Assembly (NCBI RefSeq): GCF_005116445.1
Contig: NZ_SWBQ01000004.1
Location: 248,001 to 312,000, forward strand
Length of the DNA: 64,000 nt
Direction of reading: 5' to 3'
Origin: Pedobacter frigoris
Lineage (GTDB): Bacteria > Bacteroidota > Bacteroidia > Sphingobacteriales > Sphingobacteriaceae
In this document: positions 29,322-35,339 of the stretch, one piece after another
How positions within the stretch are numbered: position 1 is the stretch's first letter
Layout of the letters: each line of letters starts with the position of its first letter
Position numbers and translations under genes: made by a program
The notes under the pieces: model-generated
Told to the model about the DNA's origin: nothing
Seen by the model: only the letters and a program-made list of their open reading frames with translations
Databases searched by the model: none

Positions 29322-29329
29322 TATATTTG
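29322..29329 (+). promoter_or_regulatory. -7 element (TATATTTG) of pdhB
   Basis: TATATTTG matches TAnnTTTG and lies 24 bases before the ATG at 29354. The frame extends upstream through this element, which argues for the internal ATG as start. Confidence 0.5.
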
Positions 29330-29353
29330 CTCCCGTTAATATTTGAATATACA

Positions 29354-30340
29354 ATGAGAGAGATTCAATTTAGAGAAGCTTTGCGTGAAGCTTTAAGCGA
29401 AGAAATGCGCAAGAATGAAAACGTCTTCTTAATGGGCGAGGAAGTTGCGCAGTACAATGGTGCTTATAAAGTTAGCCAGGGTATGCTTGATGAGTTTGGA
29501 GACAAACGTGTAATTGACACACCTATCGCTGAGCTTGGTTTTACAGGTATCGGTATTGGAGCTGCTATGAACGGATTGATTCCCGTTATAGAATTTATGA
29601 CCTTCAACTTCTCTTTGGTTGCTATTGATCAGATCATTAACGGAGCAGCAAAAATGCTTTCAATGAGCGGCGGACAGTTTTCTGTGCCAATCGTATTCCG
29701 TGGGCCAACTGGTAATGCGGGTCAACTAGGTGCTCAGCACTCTCAGAATTTCGAGAACTGGTATGCCAACTGTCCTGGACTAAAAGTAGTAATTCCTTCT
29801 ACACCCTACGAGGCCAAAGGTTTGCTTAAACAAGCAATCCTTGATCCGGATCCAGTGATCTTCATGGAATCTGAAGTAATGTATGGAGACAAAGGAGAAG
29901 TTCCGGAAGAAGAATATTATCTGCCTATTGGCAAAGCCAATGTGGTAAAAGAAGGTACTGATGTAACCATCGTTACTTTTGGTAAAATGCTTACCCGCGT
30001 GGTAAACCCTGCAGTAGAAGAATTAACCAAAGATGGTGTTAGTGTTGAAGTTATTGATTTACGTACAGTACGTCCTATCGATTATGCAACCATCATCGAG
30101 TCTGTTAAGAAAACAAACCGTCTGGTAGTGGTAGAAGAAGCATGGCCTTTGGCTTCAATTTCTTCTGAAATTGCGTTTAATGTTCAAAAGAATGCTTTTG
30201 ACTACTTAGACGCCCCGGTATTGCGTATCACTTGCGCAGATGTACCACTTCCATACGCACCTACCCTGATCGCAGCAAGTTTGCCTAATGCAGAGAAAGT
30301 AATTAAAGCCGTAAAAGAAGTACTTTACGTAGCTAAATAA
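29354..30340 (+). CDS. pdhB: pyruvate dehydrogenase E1 component, beta subunit
   Basis: Beta subunit of the thiamine-diphosphate-dependent E1 of pyruvate dehydrogenase, acetyl-CoA formation from pyruvate. It begins MREIQFREALREALSEEM; the Glu that activates ThDP lies in TPIAELGFTGIGIGAAM, and the transketolase C-terminal domain has VVEEAWPLASISSEIA. It has 328 aa. The frame opens nine codons earlier at a TTG inside the promoter, so ATG 29354 is used. The alpha subunit and E2 are not adjacent. A terminator follows. Confidence 0.94.
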   Translation: MREIQFREALREALSEEMRKNENVFLMGEEVAQYNGAYKVSQGMLDEFGDKRVIDTPIAELGFTGIGIGAAMNGLIPVIEFMTFNFSLVAIDQIINGAAKMLSMSGGQFSVPIVFRGPTGNAGQLGAQHSQNFENWYANCPGLKVVIPSTPYEAKGLLKQAILDPDPVIFMESEVMYGDKGEVPEEEYYLPIGKANVVKEGTDVTIVTFGKMLTRVVNPAVEELTKDGVSVEVIDLRTVRPIDYATIIESVKKTNRLVVVEEAWPLASISSEIAFNVQKNAFDYLDAPVLRITCADVPLPYAPTLIAASLPNAEKVIKAVKEVLYVAK

Positions 30341-30376
30341 AGGAATAAAAAGACAATAAAATCATAATGAAAATAT

Positions 30377-30409
30377 AATCCCGCTGGTTAATACCCTGCG
30401 GGATTTTTT
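30377..30409 (+). terminator. terminator after pdhB
   Basis: AATCCCGC / GCGGGATT stem with a 13-base loop, followed by a T-run. Confidence 0.88.
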
Positions 30410-30460
30410 ATTTAATTTTGCCCGAATTGTACTTAAAATATCAATCAAATAGAGATTAAA

Positions 30461-32779
30461 ATGAGTAATCACTCGACAATAATTGCTGCTGAACTGTCTG
30501 TAGCGGAAAAGCAGGTTATCGCTACTATTGAGCTATTGGATGAAGGGGCGACAGTTCCTTTTATTTCACGTTACCGGAAAGAAATGACCGGCAGTCTGGA
30601 TGAAGTGCAAGTCGCGTCTATCCGCGATCGTTTCCAGCAGCTTAGAGAGCTGGATAAACGTAGAGAAGCTATTTTAAAAGCATTGGGCGCATTAGATAAA
30701 CTGACTCCTGAACTGGAGGGACAAATCAATGCTGCAACAAATATTGCAACCATAGAGGATATTTATCTTCCATATAAACCCAAGCGGAAAACCAGGGCTT
30801 CAGAAGCCCGTAAAAAAGGTTTGGAGCCCTTAGCTCTTGCCTTACTCGAACAGTCTAAGCTTGACCCCGAAACTGAAGCAGATAAATTTTTAAATACAGA
30901 GCTGGGGGTGAATTCTACTGATGAAGCTTTGGCTGGTGCAAGGGATATCATTGCTGAGATTATAAATGAAAATGTTGAAGCAAGGACAGCTATGCGTAAA
31001 TATTTTCAACAAAATGCCGCTTTTAAAGCTACTGTGGTAAAAGGTAAGGAAGAAGAAGGTATTAAGTATAAAGATTATTTCGAGTGGACTGAGCCATTAA
31101 AATCCAGCCCTTCTCACCGTGTGCTTGCCATTAGAAGAGGTGAAAATGAAGGTGTCCTGAAATTGGAAACCATGCCTGCCGAAGATGGAGCGATTGAGTT
31201 ATTAGAAAAGCAGTTCGTTACTGCTAATAATAAAAGTTCCAGACAGGTAAAACTGGCTGTCCATGATAGTTATAGACGCTTACTCGGCCCCGCGATGGAG
31301 ACTGAAATCAGGGGGCTCTCCAAGGAGAAGGCCGATGAAGAAGCGATTAGGGTATTTGCAGAAAATGCCAGGCAATTGCTGCTGGCGGCTCCAATGGGCG
31401 AAAAGAATGTACTGGCAATCGATCCGGGATTCCGAACGGGATGTAAGGTGGTTTGCCTGGACAGACAAGGTAAGTTACTGGAAAATACTGCTATCTATCC
31501 TCATAACGGGCAAAGAGGGATTGTAGAAGCGGCGGCGGTGCTTAAGCAGCTTTGTGACAAACATGCAATAGAGGCCATTGCAATTGGCAACGGAACAGCA
31601 GGACGTGAAACAGAAGTCTTTGTTAGAGGTCTGGGGCTGGATGGCGTATTAATTGTAATGGTTAATGAAAACGGTGCCTCCGTTTATTCAGCATCAGATG
31701 TAGCCAGAGAAGAGTTTCCTAACCATGATATTACAGTAAGAGGAGCAGTGTCTATTGGAAGAAGATTGATGGATCCATTGGCGGAACTGGTTAAGATTGA
31801 TCCTAAATCTATCGGCGTCGGACAATATCAGCATGATGTGGACCAGAACAAACTTCAGCAATCATTGGATGATACTGTAATGAGTTGTGTAAATGCTGTA
31901 GGGGTGGAGCTGAATACAGCATCTAAACAGGTACTGGCTTACGTTTCTGGTCTTGGACCACAATTGGCACAGAATATTGTGAATTACCGCAATGAACATG
32001 GCGCTTTTAAAAATAGAGAAAGCCTGAAAAAAGTTCCCCGTTTGGGAGATAAGGCTTTTGAGCAGGCTGCCGGATTTTTAAGGATCAGAAATGCAGAACA
32101 TGCGCTGGATACCAGTGCCGTGCATCCCGAGCGCTATGCTTTGGTCAATAAAATGGCGAGAGATCTGAACTGTAGTGTAGCTCAGCTGATGAAGGATGCA
32201 GAATTGAGAAAACAGATCAAGTTGCAGCAATACGTAAATGATGAGATTGGCTTGCCGACTCTAAATGACATCATGAATGAGCTTGCCAAGCCAGGAAGAG
32301 ATCCGCGTGAGCAGTTTGAGGCATTCAGCTTTACAGACGGTGTAAATGAAATTGCTGATCTTAAGATTGGTATGAAGCTTCCGGGTATAGTAACCAACAT
32401 TACCAATTTTGGGGCTTTTGTAGATATAGGCGTTCATCAGGACGGATTGGTACATACCAGTCAGTTGTCTGATAAGTTTGTAGCCAATGCAAATGAGGTG
32501 GTAAAGGTGCATCAGAAGGTAGAAGTTACTGTTGTCGAAGTTGATGTAGCAAGAAAGCGTATTTCCTTGTCTATGAAGGATGGATCGCAGAAGCCTAAAC
32601 AAGATAATAAAAACAGGAATGACAAGCAGAATAAGTCATTCAGAGCTGTTGCTAAGCCTGATCAGCATCGAAAACCATCAAAACCTCAGTCAAATCAGAA
32701 AGGTGGACAAAAGGAAAAGCCACTGCCTGATGGGGATTTACAGATGAAATTGGAAGCATTGAAAAATATGTTTAAATAA
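30461..32779 (+). CDS. tex: Tex-family RNA-binding transcription accessory protein
   Basis: Conserved nucleic-acid-binding factor of the Tex/Spt6 type, 772 aa. It has an N-terminal helical region, a YqgF-like domain (VLAIDPGFRTGCKVV near 322), paired helix-hairpin-helix repeats (SGLGPQLAQNIVNYR, LKKVPRLGDKAFEQAAGFL) and an S1 RNA-binding domain at about 640-710 (GIVTNITNFGAFVDIGVHQDGLVHTSQL). A basic, low-complexity tail (KPKQDNKNRNDKQNK) follows, a feature often added in Bacteroidota. Monocistronic, between two terminators. Confidence 0.95.
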   Translation: MSNHSTIIAAELSVAEKQVIATIELLDEGATVPFISRYRKEMTGSLDEVQVASIRDRFQQLRELDKRREAILKALGALDKLTPELEGQINAATNIATIEDIYLPYKPKRKTRASEARKKGLEPLALALLEQSKLDPETEADKFLNTELGVNSTDEALAGARDIIAEIINENVEARTAMRKYFQQNAAFKATVVKGKEEEGIKYKDYFEWTEPLKSSPSHRVLAIRRGENEGVLKLETMPAEDGAIELLEKQFVTANNKSSRQVKLAVHDSYRRLLGPAMETEIRGLSKEKADEEAIRVFAENARQLLLAAPMGEKNVLAIDPGFRTGCKVVCLDRQGKLLENTAIYPHNGQRGIVEAAAVLKQLCDKHAIEAIAIGNGTAGRETEVFVRGLGLDGVLIVMVNENGASVYSASDVAREEFPNHDITVRGAVSIGRRLMDPLAELVKIDPKSIGVGQYQHDVDQNKLQQSLDDTVMSCVNAVGVELNTASKQVLAYVSGLGPQLAQNIVNYRNEHGAFKNRESLKKVPRLGDKAFEQAAGFLRIRNAEHALDTSAVHPERYALVNKMARDLNCSVAQLMKDAELRKQIKLQQYVNDEIGLPTLNDIMNELAKPGRDPREQFEAFSFTDGVNEIADLKIGMKLPGIVTNITNFGAFVDIGVHQDGLVHTSQLSDKFVANANEVVKVHQKVEVTVVEVDVARKRISLSMKDGSQKPKQDNKNRNDKQNKSFRAVAKPDQHRKPSKPQSNQKGGQKEKPLPDGDLQMKLEALKNMFK

Positions 32780-32780
32780 C

Positions 32781-32810
32781 AAAAGAGGGGCTCTAAAGGC
32801 TCCTCTTTTG
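32781..32810 (+). terminator. terminator after tex
   Basis: AAAAGAGG / CCTCTTTT perfect stem, extended by partial GC pairing, directly after the stop codon. Confidence 0.8.
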
Positions 32811-32831
32811 TTTATATGCATTGTATCTCTG

Positions 32832-32980
32832 CTTGGTATGCGTTCGCATACATAACGCCTAACTGAAATACTTATTTAAGTCCTGGATAGCCGCACGAAG
32901 GACTGTGGTCCTAGCAATGCCCTACCAACCCCCTAGGAGGACTTGTGAAAAGGTTATGGGGATGCGCACGCATACCGAAG
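32832..32980. repeat. 149-nt palindromic intergenic element
   Basis: Terminal imperfect inverted repeats of 29-30 bases (32832-32860 and 32951-32980) share GGTATGCG/CGCATACC and ATAAC/GTTAT. Each arm also folds on itself: GTATGCG-TT-CGCATAC at 32836-32851 and ATGCG-CA-CGCAT at 32962-32973. Inside lies a second repeat, AAGTCCT (32878-32884) with AGGACTT (32938-32944). It is more GC-rich than its surroundings and carries no ORF. It could be a MITE-like repeat or a structured RNA. Confidence 0.6.
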
Positions 32981-33016
32981 GCATGAAGAAAGGAGAATGA
33001 GGCTAAATGTCAGCTA

Positions 33017-33490
33017 CTAAAGCTCAATCTGCCTTCTGATGCTCTCTTCAAGTGAAATCAGTGTTTCTGTTCTTTGAATGCCAGGTACAGCCTGAATCTC
33101 TTCATTCAATACATGTCTCAGGTGACTGGTATCTCTGCAAATGATCTTCGCAAACATGCTGTAGGCACCTGTCGTATAATGAAGCTCTACTACTTCTTTG
33201 ATTTTACTCAATTGTGCTACTGCATCTTTATATTGTATTCCCTTTTCCAGATAAATACCAAGAAATGCGGTTACGTCATAACCTGCTTTTTGAGGATCGA
33301 TGATAAGATGGGAACCTTTAATGATGCCCATTTCCTGCAATTTTTTCATGCGAACATGAATTGTTCCGCCTGAAACAATCAGATCTTTTGCGATTTCTGT
33401 ATAGGGTTTCGTGGCATCCTGCATCAGTTGCTTTAAGATGTCAATATCAAGGTTATCAATTTCTAAATTTTGGCTTTCTTTTTTAAGCAT
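33017..33490 (-). CDS. Lrp/AsnC-family transcriptional regulator
   Basis: Feast/famine regulator, 157 aa. The N-terminal winged HTH (LDIDILKQLMQDATKPYTEIAKDL to IHVRMKKLQEMGIIKG) and the C-terminal ligand-binding/oligomerisation domain (VELHYTTGAYSMFAKIICRDTSHLRHVLNEEIQAVPGIQRTETLI-like region) are intact. It is divergent from the tRNA-like unit, sharing a 73-base region between its start and the unit's TTTG box, so it could regulate that unit or only neighbour it. The effector is unknown. Confidence 0.92.
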   Translation of the reverse strand: MLKKESQNLEIDNLDIDILKQLMQDATKPYTEIAKDLIVSGGTIHVRMKKLQEMGIIKGSHLIIDPQKAGYDVTAFLGIYLEKGIQYKDAVAQLSKIKEVVELHYTTGAYSMFAKIICRDTSHLRHVLNEEIQAVPGIQRTETLISLEESIRRQIEL

Positions 33491-33563
33491 GATTTTGATA
33501 TTTGTTAACGATAATCAAATTTAATTATAAATATTATAAAAATAAAATTAAATGTTTAAAATA

Positions 33564-33595
33564 TTTGCAACGTATCGAGGTTGTCATTACATTTG
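33564..33595 (+). promoter_or_regulatory. promoter of the tRNA-like transcription unit
   Basis: TTTG at 33564-33567, a 20-base spacer and TACATTTG at 33588-33595 match the Bacteroidota housekeeping promoter. Predicted start near 33600, about 45 bases before the first tRNA-like 5' end. Confidence 0.7.
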
Positions 33596-33644
33596 TATCA
33601 AGCAAGTAACAAAAAATATAGTTCTTTAACATTTGCTTATACTC

Positions 33645-33752
33645 TGTAGGGTGGTGAAATTGGCAGACGCACCTCCTTGTCTCGGTGGTGGAGAATATGG
33701 AAAACCCGTAAGGGCTAACTACTCCTTGAAGGTTCGACTCCTTCCCCTACAG
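33645..33752 (+). tRNA. non-canonical class II tRNA-like RNA, copy 1 (GUC at anticodon position)
   Basis: Cloverleaf: acceptor TGTAGGG/CCCTACA with U1-A72, discriminator G73; Leu-like D-arm GTG-AAATTGGCAGA-CGC; anticodon arm CCTCC-TTGTCTC-GGTGG with a U29-U41 mismatch; anticodon GTC at 33679-33681 followed by U37; T-arm GAAGG-TTCGACT-CCTTC. The variable region is 39 nt (33689-33727), with a GGAG/CTCC base stem and an inner CCC-GTAA-GGG hairpin. CCA is not encoded. GUC would read Asp codons, but a real tRNA-Asp is class I, and pyrimidine 37 is unusual. Decoding function is therefore doubtful; the tRNA-like fold itself is well supported by covariation with copy 2. Confidence 0.75.
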
Positions 33753-33756
33753 CTAT

Positions 33757-33795
33757 TATCGGTAAGTTAATCAACCTAAACCAAACTTACTGATA
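33757..33795 (+). promoter_or_regulatory. 12-bp hairpin between the two tRNA-like genes
   Basis: TATCGGTAAGTT (33757-33768) pairs with AACTTACTGATA (33784-33795) with one G-U pair. The 15-base loop region holds most of the motif ATCAACCTAAACCAAAC (33770-33786). An A-run, not a T-run, follows, so it is not a normal terminator; a processing or regulatory role is possible. Confidence 0.6.
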
Positions 33796-33817
33796 AAAAA
33801 GATAGTACTTTAAATAA

Positions 33818-33962
33818 TGTTGGGTGGTGAAATTGGCAGACACACCTCCTTGTCTCGGTGGCGGGGATAAATGGATAAACGCAGTTTATGGGTTGACCAC
33901 AAATTAATTTTTGAACTGTAGCTAACTACCCCTTGAAGGTTCGACTCCTTCCCCAACAGCCA
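33818..33962 (+). tRNA. non-canonical class II tRNA-like RNA, copy 2 (73-nt variable arm, encoded CCA)
   Basis: Same plan as copy 1: acceptor TGTTGGG/CCCAACA, G73, then encoded CCA (33960-33962); D-stem GTG/CAC; identical anticodon arm with GTC at 33852-33854; identical T-arm. The variable region is 73 nt (33862-33934) with a GGGG/CCCC base stem and an inner ATAAAC-GCA-GTTTAT hairpin; ordinary tRNA variable arms reach about 20 nt. Compared with copy 1, acceptor pair 4-69 and one variable-stem pair have both changed on both sides, and D-stem pair U11-G24 has become U11-A24, all keeping pairing. Confidence 0.75.
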
Positions 33963-33994
33963 GTTTTTTTATGAATAATAAGTTAGTTGAAAAT

Positions 33995-34026
33995 GAGTGA
34001 CCTTGGATGGGGCCACTCTTTTTTTT
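33995..34026 (+). terminator. terminator of the tRNA-like unit
   Basis: GAGTGACC / GGCCACTC stem with one A-C mismatch, eight-base loop, followed by eight T. It ends the unit before the convergent amidohydrolase gene. Confidence 0.85.
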
Positions 34027-34031
34027 ATTCC

Positions 34032-35339
34032 TTATTTTTTGCCTGCCTCATATTTTTCACTGAATTTTCTATCCAGTTGTTTATGCAGATTATCAAGGTT
34101 GATGTCACGGCCTTGAATAAAAGCTCGTTCTACTTTATTCGTTTTCATATCTAGTGCATCTCCGGCTGAAATAAAGAAAGTAGCATCCTTGCCAATTTCT
34201 AGGCTGCCGGTCGTCTTGTCAATGCCCAAAACTTTAGCAGTGTTTAATGTAATGGTCTGAAGCGCCTTCTCTTTGTCCAGTCCCCATGCAGCTACAGTTC
34301 CTGCCATAAAAGGAAGGTTTCTCTGCTGCCAGTAACCGTCTATGCTAACGACTACAGTAACGCCTGCATTTGCCAGTACACCTGCGTTTTTATAAGGCAT
34401 GTTTACATCGTCATCTGTAGAATTGGGCAAGGCGTGAGGTTGCTTTACAATAACAGGGATGTTATTTTCCTTTAAAAAAGGAATGATTAAATAAGCCTCG
34501 TCGCCGCCAACAATAACCGGAGAAACTCCGTGCTTTTTTGCGAAGTTGACAGCTGCAATAATATCTTTTTGTGCATTGACCGTAATGAATAATTTTTGCT
34601 TTCCATCAAACAAATGGTTCATTGCAGCCAGTCTGGCGTTAACAACCGCAGGTTTCTCTATTTCTACATAAGCCTTTGCTTCTGTAAAAAGCTGTTCGAG
34701 CTCATTGATCTGAGCTTGTGTACGCTCCTGCAGTGCATCTGAAGAAAGAGGGTTCCTGCCGCCTGGTCCTCTGAGTTTAGGTGTTGCAGGCCAGTTTAAA
34801 TGCTGTGCATCATCGGTTCTGATGGCTGCGTCTTCCCAATTCCATGCATCCAGCTGCACTACAGAAGAGCTGCCCGACATGGTTCCACCTTGTGGTGTAA
34901 TCTGGGCCATCAAAACGCCGTTGCTTCTTAAGGTAGCAGGAACTTTTGAATCTGTATTATAAGCTATAATAGATCTGATATGAGTATTGATATTCCCAAT
35001 TTCAGTAAAGTCTAAAGTAGCCTTTACCGATTCAAACTCTGTGAGGCCCAGATTGGTGATAGGAGCGATGAACCCGGGATAAATATGTTTGTTGTTGCCG
35101 TCAATCACTGTAGCATCAGTCAGGCTCAGGCGTACTAATGTCGCATCTCCAACGCCTATGATTTTTCCCTGATCAAAGATCAGGTATCCGTTTTCTATGA
35201 TTTTACCATTGCCAAGGTGCAGTTTAGCGCCCATAATGGCGGTCTTTTTACTTTGAGGTTTTGCAGGTGAGATATTGGCTTGCGCAAAGCAGGCAAGGCC
35301 AAATGATGAAAGCAATAGTGTAAATATATATTTATTCAT
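34032..35339 (-). CDS. exported amidohydrolase-like protein, probably non-catalytic
   Basis: Signal peptide at residues 1-19 (ending CFAQ), 435 aa. It has the amidohydrolase composite fold: an N-terminal beta segment (MGAKLHLGNGKIIENGYLIF), a barrel, and a C-terminal segment (TTGSLEIGKDATFFI). Where active members have HxH after the first beta-sandwich, it reads KHIYPGFIAPITNLGL, so the metal site is missing. The frame opens 19 codons upstream, but MNKYIFTLLLSS at 35339 gives the signal peptide. It overlaps the upstream amidohydrolase gene by eight bases; the two probably form a complex. Confidence 0.85.
   Translation of the reverse strand: MNKYIFTLLLSSFGLACFAQANISPAKPQSKKTAIMGAKLHLGNGKIIENGYLIFDQGKIIGVGDATLVRLSLTDATVIDGNNKHIYPGFIAPITNLGLTEFESVKATLDFTEIGNINTHIRSIIAYNTDSKVPATLRSNGVLMAQITPQGGTMSGSSSVVQLDAWNWEDAAIRTDDAQHLNWPATPKLRGPGGRNPLSSDALQERTQAQINELEQLFTEAKAYVEIEKPAVVNARLAAMNHLFDGKQKLFITVNAQKDIIAAVNFAKKHGVSPVIVGGDEAYLIIPFLKENNIPVIVKQPHALPNSTDDDVNMPYKNAGVLANAGVTVVVSIDGYWQQRNLPFMAGTVAAWGLDKEKALQTITLNTAKVLGIDKTTGSLEIGKDATFFISAGDALDMKTNKVERAFIQGRDINLDNLHKQLDRKFSEKYEAGKK

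Noticed and set aside
33679..33681. Ordinary tRNA-Asp(GTC) genes at 33.6 and 33.8 kb
   Set aside because: tRNA-Asp is class I with a short variable loop and purine 37. These have Leu/Ser-like long variable arms, U37 and a stem mismatch.
33862..33934. Group I or other intron inside the second tRNA-like gene
   Set aside because: The extra sequence sits in the variable arm, closed by a GGGG/CCCC stem with copy 1 showing the same plan; introns would be expected in the anticodon loop, and no intron core motifs are seen.
33600..34026. tmRNA
   Set aside because: No resume ORF encoding a tag and no pseudoknot-rich body; full D- and anticodon arms are present.
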